From Oryzicola mucosus (lineage in GTDB: Bacteria; Pseudomonadota; Alphaproteobacteria; Rhizobiales; Rhizobiaceae), in contig NZ_JACVVX010000001.1 of the NCBI RefSeq assembly GCF_014534685.1, positions 946,501-1,010,500 of the forward strand: a stretch of DNA of 64,000 nucleotides. The letters are read 5' to 3'. How positions within the stretch are numbered: position 1 is the first letter of the stretch; each line of letters begins with the position of its first letter. The notes beneath the pieces were generated by a model, which saw nothing but the letters and a program-made list of their open reading frames with translations, did no database searches and was not told the DNA's origin. A program made the translations under genes and the position numbers. Positions 1-8,557 of the stretch are shown here, in pieces.

Positions 1-245
1 CTGGTGTTGTCGCCGGCGGTGCGACCGGCACAGTCATTGATCCGCCGCAAAATGTAAGGACGTATGTGACAAGCAACAAGCAGGACGTCGTCTATCTGGA
101 TGGCGAGGCGGTTGTCGGAGCCAGCCTTCCCGAGAACGTCAAGCTCTATGACGTTCCCGACTATGAATACCGATATGTTTACGTAAACGGACAGCCCGTT
201 TTGGTAGATGGAAAAACTCGACAGATTGTTTACGTCGTTCGCTGA
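1..245 (+). CDS. DUF1236 domain protein, C-terminal part (gene begins before the window)
   Basis: The frame is open from the window edge to a TGA at 243-245 and encodes about 80 residues. It contains RTYVTSN, VVGASLPENVKLYDVPDYEY, RYVYVNGQPVLVD and a final IVYVVR. This is the conserved pattern of the DUF1236 domain found in small, usually secreted rhizobial proteins of unknown function, often in tandem copies after a signal peptide. The start and signal peptide lie outside the window, so full length and export cannot be judged. A strong hairpin follows the stop, so the gene probably ends its transcript here. The family is clear but no function is known. Confidence 0.85.
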   Translation, partial: GVVAGGATGTVIDPPQNVRTYVTSNKQDVVYLDGEAVVGASLPENVKLYDVPDYEYRYVYVNGQPVLVDGKTRQIVYVVR

Positions 246-258
246 GACGTGAATCATG

Positions 259-285
259 GCGGCTCCCCCATCGCGGGGGAGCCGC
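259..285 (+). terminator. Hairpin terminator after the DUF1236 gene
   Basis: A perfect 11-bp stem (GCGGCTCCCCC paired with GGGGGAGCCGC) around the loop ATCGC begins 13 bases after the DUF1236 stop. The following T-tract is weak (TCTTA), so termination may be only partial. Confidence 0.6.
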
Positions 286-498
286 TCTTACAGTATGTCG
301 AGCGTTAACGTTGTCACTTTGAATGAACAGTGTAGCCGGATAGACTCCGGATAGGGCGAATCTCGGGTGTCACTTTAGTCTTGGCAGATACCAAAGAACC
401 ACAGCGACTGGCAGCAGGCGAGATGCTGCGAGCGTCTTGCGCGATGCGATGAAGATGAACGAGTACAAGGGTTACGTCTGCACGATCAGGAGTCGGAA

Positions 499-1773
499 GT
501 GATCCGCTCCATTTTGAAGATTTTAACCGCGTTCGCGCTTGCTTCAGCTTTGATACTCTTGGCGCTCAATATCCTGCCGGAACGCCGCGAGGTGCGCGAT
601 CCGATCCCACACGAGATTGCTCTGTCAGACCGGCACTTTTTACAGACGACGAAAAGCGTATACGGGTCAAACATAGAAGCTGGCCATGAAATCGTTACGC
701 TGGTCAACGGCGATGTCATTTTTCCGGCGATGCTCGAAGCAATCGCCGAGGCAAAAGAGACGATCAATTTTCTGACCTACATATATTGGTCTGGCGAGAT
801 TGCGGAAGTCTTCGCCAAAGCTCTCGCCGACAAGGCTCGCGATGGCGTCGCGGTTCGAGTGCTTCTCGATTGGGCAGGATCAATACCCTTCGATCAGCGT
901 CTGATCGACATCATGGAAGATGCCGGCGTCATAGTTCACCGTTTTCGTCCTCTTCACTGGTATTCGATCGATCGACTGAACAACCGAACTCACAGAAAAC
1001 TACTCATCGTTGATGGAACAGTGGGTTTCACAGGAGGCGTTGGGATTGGCGATGAGTGGCTGGGCAATGCCGAAGCCCCGACCCAATGGCGTGACAACCA
1101 TTACCTCGTCAAAGGTCCTGTTGTGTCAGACATGCAGGCGGCTTTTGCAGAGAATTGGCTTGAGGCAAGCAATGAGGTGCTGCAGGGGGCCAAGTTCTAT
1201 CCACAGCATCCTAGCCATGGCGCCGTTGTTGCCCAGCACATAAAGTCGTCGCCGAGCGGCGGATCGAGCTCAATGCACCAGATGTTGCTCATGACCTTGG
1301 CAGCGTCCACGAGCCACGTCCGCATCGCAATGGCTTACTTCGTGCCCGATGAGGTCGCGATCAAGCAATTGCTCGATCTGCGCCGGCGTGGCGTGAAAGT
1401 CGATGTCATTGTCCCTGGCGACAATAATGACGTTCCAATGGCGCGTCGTGCTTCACGCCATTTATGGGGACGGCTGCTCAAGGCAGGCATCCGTATTCAT
1501 GAGTATCAGCCGACAATGTACCATACGAAGGTGATTATTGCAGACGAGCAACTGGCCATTATTGGCTCGGCCAATTTCGACGAAAGATCATTGAGGTTGA
1601 ACGACGAAGCAATCTTGAATGTTTACGACCAAGATTTCGCGCGGAAGCAGATTGCGATTTTCAACCACGACCTACAGCGAACGCGGGAGATTAGTTTTCA
1701 GGATTGGGAGAACCGCTCGGTCTGGGATCAGTTTTCGGATTGGATGGCAAGCTTGCTAAGGACGCAGCTTTAG
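499..1773 (+). CDS. Phospholipase D / cardiolipin synthase family protein, membrane-anchored
   Basis: The 424-residue protein has an N-terminal hydrophobic segment (about residues 5-26) and two HKD phosphodiesterase motifs: H165-K167-D172 in THRKLLIVDG, followed by GFTGG, and H342-K344-D349 in YHTKVIIADE, followed by GSANFDERS. Two HKD halves forming one active site is the arrangement of bacterial cardiolipin synthases, which join two phosphatidylglycerols at the inner membrane. The length fits the ClsB/ClsC group with a single TM anchor. The start is GTG and overlaps the stop of a possible 17-codon leader frame (ATG 449, TGA 500-502). Another phospholipase D activity cannot be excluded. The gene is isolated, with a signalling gene downstream on the same strand. 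Confidence 0.8.
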   Translation: MIRSILKILTAFALASALILLALNILPERREVRDPIPHEIALSDRHFLQTTKSVYGSNIEAGHEIVTLVNGDVIFPAMLEAIAEAKETINFLTYIYWSGEIAEVFAKALADKARDGVAVRVLLDWAGSIPFDQRLIDIMEDAGVIVHRFRPLHWYSIDRLNNRTHRKLLIVDGTVGFTGGVGIGDEWLGNAEAPTQWRDNHYLVKGPVVSDMQAAFAENWLEASNEVLQGAKFYPQHPSHGAVVAQHIKSSPSGGSSSMHQMLLMTLAASTSHVRIAMAYFVPDEVAIKQLLDLRRRGVKVDVIVPGDNNDVPMARRASRHLWGRLLKAGIRIHEYQPTMYHTKVIIADEQLAIIGSANFDERSLRLNDEAILNVYDQDFARKQIAIFNHDLQRTREISFQDWENRSVWDQFSDWMASLLRTQL

Positions 1774-1922
1774 GTGTCCGATAGGCGGTAGGGTCCGCTG
1801 ATTGGAAAAACATCTTTCGACACCGGTTCCAGTCCTGCATTGGAAAACGCGATCGGCTCCAGAGATTGATATGTTGTTAGCCTTCGACGGTGTACCACTT
1901 TCAGAGTGGAGGATATGCGGCG

Positions 1923-4148
1923 ATGAGAGCCCCAACAACATCACTTGCAAACCAGATAACGGGACTTTCCTATATCTTCGCTATCCTTCTGGTGGCTGTA
2001 CTTGGCTCTTTTGGATGGTGGGCGGCCTCAAGAATTGACGGCCGATCCATAGCAAGAGAAACGCGGTCGGTTCATAACGAACTCACCGAATTGGCCGAAC
2101 GCATTCCGGTAGAGCAGAACAGCTCGGTTATCTGGGATGATGCTGTAATCAATCTCCGCAGCAACAACACATCCTGGATCAAAGACAATCTGGCTGAATG
2201 GATGAGCAGCCATTTTGATCACGATCAGATCTTTCTTTTTGACGCTAGCAACAAGGTCGTGCGAGCCACCGAACGCGGCGGCGAAATGAGGAAAGACGTT
2301 TACGAAAGAGAGCTTCCGGCTTTATTGCCGTTGGTCGTTTCTCTACGCGCACAAATGGCCCAAGCCTCCGCAGGTCTGGACGATTCAACTGAGGCTATTA
2401 CCGGGCTAGGCATACTGGAATACCTGCGCCTCGGTTCAGGCGCTGCGGCAGTTGTGAGCGTTCGGCCGATAGTGCCGGACACCAATGCGGTGCGGCAAAC
2501 TCCAGGCACTGAATATGTTATGATTTCGACACGTCTCCTAAACGGGGCGCTTCTTTCGGAGATGCGCAAGCGCACGGAATTGTGGGACCTTAGTTTCGAG
2601 GAAACCTTGGCCACCGAAGGCGATCGCCTCGGCACACCAATTCTTGCAAAGAATGGGAGTATTATCGGCTTCTTTAACTGGGCACCTGAGAAGCCCGCGT
2701 CGAGCTTTATCAAGGAAACAGCGCCGGTGTTGGCCGCCGGGATTTTAGCAGCCATCATCGCTGTGACGTTTTTGCTCCGGCGCCTTCAACGCACCTCCAA
2801 TCTGCTCGAAGATACCAAGGAGAAGGCTTCCTTCCTCGCCTTCCATGACCCATTGACGAGCATTCCAAATCGCGCCCTGTTTGAAGACCGTCTTGAGCAG
2901 GCGCTGGCGAACATGCGTCGGACCGGCTCGATGATTGCGCTGCACTACATCGATCTGGATCGATTCAAGCATGTTAACGATACTCTTGGTCACCAAGCCG
3001 GCGACGAACTCATACGGTATGGCGCGCAACGCTTGGCCGGCCTTGTGGACGAAGTGGATACGGTTGCACGCCTCGGTGGTGATGAATTCGCCATTATCCA
3101 GTTTCAGCCTCCCAACGTCGCTTCCGCCGAGGCGCTGAGCCAGAAAGTGGTGGATGTGTTTGCCGATCCGGTTCCGATCGCCGGTGTCGAGGCTTCGGTA
3201 GGAGCCAGCGTGGGCGTCATCGTTACCGCCAATCCCTCGGTTAGTGCTGTGGATTTGATGCGGCAGGCCGATATAGCGCTTTATGAAGCCAAAAGTAGCG
3301 GGAGGGGGCGGTATCAGCTTTTTGCGGGCGAGCTGGACGATGCCGTGCAGGAGCGCCGCATGCTGGAAATTGATCTGCGCGCCGCGCTCGCCACCGGCCA
3401 AGGCCTGCAACTGGTCTACCAGCCTGTCTTCCACACCGTAGGCGGTGGTCTCGCCGGTGCCGAAGCCCTGATCCGCTGGAACCATCCAACCCGTGGCCGC
3501 ATGGCGCCCGATGCCTTCATCGGCCTGGCGGAAGAGCGTGGCCTGATCGACCAATTGGGCCTCTGGGTCATGCGGTCTGCATGCTCATTTGCATCTGGAA
3601 CAACCCTTCCATGGGTCGCGGTCAACGTTTCGCCACTGCAATTTCGCAACGAGCGCTTCGCCGATAGCGTGCGCGCCATCTTGAAGGAAATAGGTTTTCC
3701 AGCGGCGCGTCTGCAAATAGAGATCACGGAAGGTCTATTGCTTCAAAATTCTCACCTTATTCAAACAACCCTCCGCGAGCTTCGAGCCGATGGAATCCAA
3801 ATTGCGCTTGACGATTTCGGAACTGGCTACTCTTCCATCAGTTACCTGCGCACTCACGGCATAGACAAGCTGAAGATCGATCAGTCCTTCACGGCGTTGT
3901 TGGGCACTGACCCACAGATCGAGAGCATCATCAAATCGATTGTCGACCTCGGCCGTGCCATGGACATGGTGGTGACTGCCGAAGGTGTGGAAACAACCGA
4001 TCAACAGAAAACCCTGACTCAGATTGGATGTGACGAGTTGCAGGGATACCTTCTTTCTCGGCCGATATCTGCCGACCAGATCATCGCAATGCTAGGCAAG
4101 AGGCAGTCCGCGGCCGCCGAATCTAAAAGTTCTCGAATAGAGGGATAG
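1923..4148 (+). CDS. CHASE4-GGDEF-EAL cyclic-di-GMP signalling protein
   Basis: This 741-residue protein should make and/or degrade cyclic di-GMP at the inner membrane. A TM segment (about 15-35) is followed by a CHASE4-like extracytoplasmic sensor (about 45-265, with the WDDAV motif), a second TM (about 267-285), a GGDEF domain with an intact GGDEF at 385-389, and an EAL domain with EAL at 514-516 and DDFGTGYSS further on. The position of the RxxD product-inhibition site reads DEVD, so feedback inhibition is probably lost. I chose the ATG at 1923 because GGAGGA lies 9 bases upstream; an in-frame ATG at 1890 lacks such a site. Both catalytic motifs look intact, so the net activity cannot be predicted. 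Confidence 0.88.
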   Translation: MRAPTTSLANQITGLSYIFAILLVAVLGSFGWWAASRIDGRSIARETRSVHNELTELAERIPVEQNSSVIWDDAVINLRSNNTSWIKDNLAEWMSSHFDHDQIFLFDASNKVVRATERGGEMRKDVYERELPALLPLVVSLRAQMAQASAGLDDSTEAITGLGILEYLRLGSGAAAVVSVRPIVPDTNAVRQTPGTEYVMISTRLLNGALLSEMRKRTELWDLSFEETLATEGDRLGTPILAKNGSIIGFFNWAPEKPASSFIKETAPVLAAGILAAIIAVTFLLRRLQRTSNLLEDTKEKASFLAFHDPLTSIPNRALFEDRLEQALANMRRTGSMIALHYIDLDRFKHVNDTLGHQAGDELIRYGAQRLAGLVDEVDTVARLGGDEFAIIQFQPPNVASAEALSQKVVDVFADPVPIAGVEASVGASVGVIVTANPSVSAVDLMRQADIALYEAKSSGRGRYQLFAGELDDAVQERRMLEIDLRAALATGQGLQLVYQPVFHTVGGGLAGAEALIRWNHPTRGRMAPDAFIGLAEERGLIDQLGLWVMRSACSFASGTTLPWVAVNVSPLQFRNERFADSVRAILKEIGFPAARLQIEITEGLLLQNSHLIQTTLRELRADGIQIALDDFGTGYSSISYLRTHGIDKLKIDQSFTALLGTDPQIESIIKSIVDLGRAMDMVVTAEGVETTDQQKTLTQIGCDELQGYLLSRPISADQIIAMLGKRQSAAAESKSSRIEG

Positions 4149-4357
4149 CGACCGATTTGATGGGGTTGCTAGAATTTGGCGAGATGCCCAAGGTCCGTTT
4201 GCCCATAGTAGGGTGTTGGCGATCACCACTGGCCAATGTGAAGTGTACCTGAGCGAACCAGACGCCTGACCTGGCCAGGACGACATCGGCTTGGCGCGGC
4301 AGTTGGCCCGCAGTGCTTTGCACGCAGCGCTAGCCGCCCGATTGTTACAACCGCAAC

Positions 4358-5590
4358 CTAACGCTTTGTCTGATCGAGCTCAGAAGAATATACGACTACG
4401 CGGTTCCTGCCGTCTCTTTTTGCAAGATAGAGCGCGGCATCTGCTTGGCGCTGAAGTTCCGTCATCGACAGCGGCTCGCTTTGCAGCATGATGGCCACCC
4501 CGATGCTCAGAGTGACATAGGGGACGACACTTGAAGTGGGGTTTGGAAGCGATGCGGCCTCTACTCGGCCGCGAATCCGTTCGGCGATTCCCTCAGCTTC
4601 TTGTTGTCCAGTCCGAGGGAGGAAAATAAGGAATTCTTCACCGCCATAGCGGGCAACATGATCTCCATCGTCCCTCATACAGCTCTGGATGATCCCGGCG
4701 ACTTTCACCAGACTTCGGTCGCCTTCGGCATGGCCAAGGTTGTCGTTGAGGCGCTTGAAATCGTCGATATCGCACATCAGGATTGCGACTCCGTCCTGAT
4801 GCGCCCCGCCCTCGTTCCAGAAGCGTTCGAGTGCTTCCGTCATGGAGCGCCTGTTTGCAACGCCGGTGAGGGGGTCCGTTCTCGCCATCAGTTCGAGCCG
4901 TGCATTCGCATAGGTGAGGTCAGCGAGCCGGCTTCGGTCCCGCAATTCAAGCAGAAATGTCTTCTGCGCTAAGATGGTTGCCGTGCGGCGGGCTACGATA
5001 GTAGCAGCAATACCGCTGGCGAAAAACAAGGTTCCTGCCAGAGCACTTCCCGCTTCGATGTCCGGATTGCGCAGTTGGAACACCAGGTACAGCCCAAGCG
5101 CAAAAGCGCCGATCGCTGTTGCCCAGAGCAGCGGAATGGGAAAGATGACAATGGCGGTGACAGCGACAAAGAGCATGATCGTCAGGTGCCGCTCATAAAA
5201 TTCGCCGCCAGCACTGACGCCGACGAGTGCTACGGACAGCAGAATGAAGAACATGCTCGTCAGGAGCACCGCTCCCTCCAGCCACTGTCCGCGCGGCTTG
5301 CGAAACAGTATAGCGGCGCCAAGGGCTGCCGGGGGAAGAATTGAGGCGGGAAGAGCCATGGGCGCAACAGCGTGGCCGGGCAGCAATACAGCATTTAGTC
5401 CCAGCGTGAGAACATCGAGCAGTATCACCCAGATCATCCATGCTCGAATGATTTTGGCGGCCTGCCGCCAGGAGCGCTCGCGGAAATGGCGGGCAAGTTC
5501 CCCATCAAGCCGGATGTCCCGCGTGCGACCGCCTAACAGGCTCTCGACCCGTGTGGCAAGCTCTGGGTTCAACCTGTTTTGGAAGTGCAT
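4358..5590 (-). CDS. Membrane diguanylate cyclase (GGDEF)
   Basis: The protein is about 410 residues long. It has an N-terminal cytoplasmic stretch, roughly six hydrophobic segments in the first half (for example WMIWVILLDVLTLGLNAVLL and TIMLFVAVTAIVIFPIPLLW), a short helical linker and a C-terminal GGDEF domain with the active variant ARYGGEEF. It should condense two GTP into cyclic di-GMP under control of an unknown membrane signal. The I-site position reads DDGD rather than RxxD. I prefer the ATG at 5590, preceded by GGACGGAG at a good distance; an in-frame ATG at 5644 would add 18 residues. It is transcribed towards the GGDEF-EAL gene, and the two stops lie about 210 bases apart. Confidence 0.86.
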   Translation of the reverse strand: MHFQNRLNPELATRVESLLGGRTRDIRLDGELARHFRERSWRQAAKIIRAWMIWVILLDVLTLGLNAVLLPGHAVAPMALPASILPPAALGAAILFRKPRGQWLEGAVLLTSMFFILLSVALVGVSAGGEFYERHLTIMLFVAVTAIVIFPIPLLWATAIGAFALGLYLVFQLRNPDIEAGSALAGTLFFASGIAATIVARRTATILAQKTFLLELRDRSRLADLTYANARLELMARTDPLTGVANRRSMTEALERFWNEGGAHQDGVAILMCDIDDFKRLNDNLGHAEGDRSLVKVAGIIQSCMRDDGDHVARYGGEEFLIFLPRTGQQEAEGIAERIRGRVEAASLPNPTSSVVPYVTLSIGVAIMLQSEPLSMTELQRQADAALYLAKRDGRNRVVVYSSELDQTKR

Positions 5591-5942
5591 CGACCGAACT
5601 CCGTCCGAAGTGAAAGGACGTTTGTCATGATGATCAGCGGCCATGCGACCAATTTAGGGAAGAAAGGATTCTAGACAAGGCAGGCGGTATTGAATGAGAA
5701 GAGAACTGCACGAATGATTCCATTTCCAGCGCCATCGGACTCCAAGCTTGCTTGGGCTCCGCTCCAAGGCAAAACATGGCCGATTTGTTCCCAGAGCACT
5801 TAGTCAAGTGCTCGCAACAAACGGGCGCGCGCAACAGCGCAAAAGTCCCTGTCGCTCAACATCCCATTAAAGTTCTTGTCTGGATGCGAGGACCGTTTAC
5901 ATCTGCACGGGCGAGAGAACTCGTTTCTGAGAGGAGGATTAT
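5591..5942. other. Divergent intergenic region between the GGDEF gene and the hybrid kinase gene
   Basis: About 350 bases without a convincing gene. A perfect 8-bp hairpin (GAGCACTT, loop AGTC, AAGTGCTC) lies at 5794-5813 and could be an operator. A strong ribosome-binding site (GAGGAGG, 5931-5937) ends the region. Promoters for both flanking genes must lie here, but I could not assign them with confidence. Confidence 0.5.
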
Positions 5943-7874
5943 TTGACCGCACAAGTCGCCGCGCTTCAGACTGCCTCCATGGAAGAGCGATATCGCCTTC
6001 TCGTCGATGCTATCAGCGAATATGCCATCTACATGCTTGACACGGAAGGCCGCGTTGCGAGTTGGAACGCAGGTGCACAACGTTTCAAAGGCTATACCGA
6101 ACCCGAGATCCTCGGAGAGCATTTTTCCCGCTTTTACACACCGGAAGACTTGGCCAACGGTGTTCCAGCCAAAGCGCTTTCGACTGCCAGAGCAAATGGG
6201 CGGTTTGAAGCTGAGGGTTGGCGCGTCCGCAAAGACGGTGAGAAGTTCTGGGCCCACGTCGTCATTGACGCAATTCGTGACCAGCATGGTCAACTGCTTG
6301 GCTTCGCCAAGATCACCCGCGACCTGTCCGAAAGAAAGCTTGCCGAAGAGGAGTTGAAGCGCAGCGAGGAGCAATTCCGCCTGTTGGTCCAGGGCGTGAC
6401 GGACTACGCCATCTACATGCTTGACCTGGAAGGTAACGTCTCAAGCTGGAACGCGGGGGCCCGGCGCATCAAGGGCTACGAACCGGAGGAAATCATCGGC
6501 CAGCATTTCTCACGCTTCTATACCGAGGAGGACCGGGCAGCGAGGCTGCCGCAGAAGGCTTTGGAGATCGCGGCCAAGGAAGGACGCTTCGAAAAGGAGG
6601 GATGGAGGCTTCGAAAGGATGGCACTCGGTTCTGGGCGAACATCATCATCGACGCAATTCACCTCGAAGACGGCAAGCTCGTCGGTTTCGCCAAGGTGAC
6701 GCGGGACATCACCGAGAAACGCCAGGCCCAGCAGGCACTCGATCAAGCGCAGCAGGAGCTCTTCCAAGCTCAGAAAATGGAAGCCGTCGGACAATTGACC
6801 GGCGGTATCGCGCACGACTTCAACAATCTTCTTATGGCGATCCTCGGAAGTCTGGAAATTGCCCATAAGCGGGCCCTCGAAGGGCAGAACGTTGTCAGCC
6901 TGATCGAGAACGCGATTACCGGCGCGAAGCGCGGCGCTTCTTTGACGCAGAGGTTGCTGGCATTTTCCCGCAAGCAGGACCTCAAATTTGAGGCGGTGGA
7001 TGTACCCGCCCTCGTCATGGAGACGACCGAGTTTCTGCAACGTTCCATCGGTCCCACGATAGAGATCAACACGGCATTCCCCCTTTCTCTGCCGCCGGTT
7101 TCATCCGATCCAAACCAGCTCGAGAGCGCGCTCTTGAACCTTGTGGTCAATGCCCGCGACGCGATGCCAGGTGGCGGGGTGATCACCATCTCAGCCCACA
7201 AGCATTCCTTAAGGTCGAAACAGATTCCCGAGCTTGCAGCCGGTGAATATGTTTGCCTCACCGTAAAAGACGAGGGCGAGGGGATGGATGCTGAGACACT
7301 CGAAAAAGCGACGACGCCGTTCTTCACGACAAAGGGTGTCGGCAAGGGCACAGGCTTGGGATTGCCTATGGTGCAGGGATTGATGGCCCAGTCTGGGGGG
7401 CGGTTGATCCTTAGCTCGAAGCCGGGTGAGGGCACTACCGCGGAGCTTTGGCTCCCGGTCGCCGAAGCAAACGTGACGCCCGAACCTGTCAACCGGGCCT
7501 CGACGGGGGCTGCACTGCGGCACCTCGCGGTCATGGCTGTAGACGACGACAGCCTCGTGTTGATGAACACGACCCTGATGCTTGAGGACCTCGGGCACAG
7601 GGTGATCGAGGCAAACTCAGCGGGAGAGGCACTCCGGCTGCTCGAACAGGGTCAAGTTCCGGACGTCATGATCACAGACCATGCGATGCCTCACATGACG
7701 GGCGCAGAATTGGCTCGGCAGGTGCTCGAGCGCTACCCGGAGATGAAAGTCATTATCGCCACTGGGTATGCTGAGTTACCAGGTGGAGAAGGCGGCGATC
7801 TGAGGCGGCTCTCTAAACCCTTTACCCAAGCGCAATTGAACGACGCATTGGCGGCAGTGGAGGGAATTGATTAA
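5943..7874 (+). CDS. PAS-PAS hybrid sensor histidine kinase with C-terminal receiver domain
   Basis: The 643-residue cytoplasmic kinase has two PAS domains with PAC motifs (about residues 12-130 and 140-260), a short coiled coil, a HisKA domain with phospho-acceptor H291 in GGIAHDFNNLL, a HATPase domain (NLVVNARDAMPGG, GTGLGLPMVQGL) and a receiver domain with acceptor D579 in MITDHAMPHMTG. There are no TM segments, so the signal is probably sensed inside the cell. The two PAS units are close copies of one another. The start is TTG at 5943, chosen because GAGGAGG lies 5 bases upstream. No separate output regulator is adjacent; phosphate may pass to a partner elsewhere or the receiver may tune the kinase. 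Confidence 0.9.
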   Translation: MTAQVAALQTASMEERYRLLVDAISEYAIYMLDTEGRVASWNAGAQRFKGYTEPEILGEHFSRFYTPEDLANGVPAKALSTARANGRFEAEGWRVRKDGEKFWAHVVIDAIRDQHGQLLGFAKITRDLSERKLAEEELKRSEEQFRLLVQGVTDYAIYMLDLEGNVSSWNAGARRIKGYEPEEIIGQHFSRFYTEEDRAARLPQKALEIAAKEGRFEKEGWRLRKDGTRFWANIIIDAIHLEDGKLVGFAKVTRDITEKRQAQQALDQAQQELFQAQKMEAVGQLTGGIAHDFNNLLMAILGSLEIAHKRALEGQNVVSLIENAITGAKRGASLTQRLLAFSRKQDLKFEAVDVPALVMETTEFLQRSIGPTIEINTAFPLSLPPVSSDPNQLESALLNLVVNARDAMPGGGVITISAHKHSLRSKQIPELAAGEYVCLTVKDEGEGMDAETLEKATTPFFTTKGVGKGTGLGLPMVQGLMAQSGGRLILSSKPGEGTTAELWLPVAEANVTPEPVNRASTGAALRHLAVMAVDDDSLVLMNTTLMLEDLGHRVIEANSAGEALRLLEQGQVPDVMITDHAMPHMTGAELARQVLERYPEMKVIIATGYAELPGGEGGDLRRLSKPFTQAQLNDALAAVEGID

Positions 7875-8080
7875 ATGGGCAACTGAATTTGGCCAGCGAT
7901 TTTGTCGTACCATCGGCCCATGATGCTGGCTTCATTTATGCCCAAAGGGGATAGGCGATCTTCGCGGCCGTTCGTGCGGGGCTATTCAGACCGTAGCATT
8001 GTCTGTCGCACAAGTGTGATGTACGCGTTAGCGAACTTGCCAGCTTACGAACATTTCTAATCGCCTGTGACCTGAGCGTT

Positions 8081-8557
8081 TCAATCGGGCCATGCCACGG
8101 CGATAGGCTCTTGCAGATCAAAAACGACCGTGTCTCCGTCTGATGAATGCATCATTGTCATCGCAAAAACAGCGGGTGTTTTCAGTGGCGTCAGACGATG
8201 GTGCAGGACGCCGCGATTATAGGTGACGACCTGTGTAGGGCGAGCGATAAAAGCTCTTGCCGTGGCCAGATCCGGCTCTCCCGCAGCATTGGGTTCGCAA
8301 ACCACGACGAGCGACGGCGCCATGTCTAGCGACAGAAAGGTCTGCGCCGAATGGGGATGGATTTCGAGGCGGACAATCGTCAGCGGCTGCGGGATGCTCT
8401 CAATCTTGACGAGTTGAAGAACAGGTTCAGACGCTGGCTCGCCCGCCTCGTAAGCCGCGTGGATCGTCAGCAATCCTGTCAGGTCGGACACGTCGGAAAC
8501 CGTGCCGAAGGGCCGAAAAGCCTCTTCGGTAAGTTGCGCTGCGAGCAGGTGGTTCAA
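8081..8557 (-). CDS. Ureidoglycolate lyase (AllA) family protein
   Basis: The 158-residue protein aligns along its length with the AllA family, which splits ureidoglycolate into glyoxylate and urea. The opening EEAFRPFGTV, the middle EIHPHSAQTFLSL and the later VTYNRGVLHHRL correspond to conserved blocks of the family, although the usual YHRNVWHHPL reads YNRGVLHHRL here. The start is TTG at 8557, overlapping the idnD-like stop by 4 bases (TTGA), so the two are translationally coupled. No allantoin or allantoate genes are nearby; the neighbours are sugar-acid enzymes. The true substrate may therefore be another hydroxy-acid adduct. The family is fairly certain, the reaction is not. Confidence 0.75.
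   Translation of the reverse strand: MNHLLAAQLTEEAFRPFGTVSDVSDLTGLLTIHAAYEAGEPASEPVLQLVKIESIPQPLTIVRLEIHPHSAQTFLSLDMAPSLVVVCEPNAAGEPDLATARAFIARPTQVVTYNRGVLHHRLTPLKTPAVFAMTMMHSSDGDTVVFDLQEPIAVAWPD

Noticed and set aside
449-502. A 17-codon frame overlapping the phospholipase D start
   Set aside because: It could be a leader peptide, but no upstream ribosome-binding site or conserved pattern was seen.
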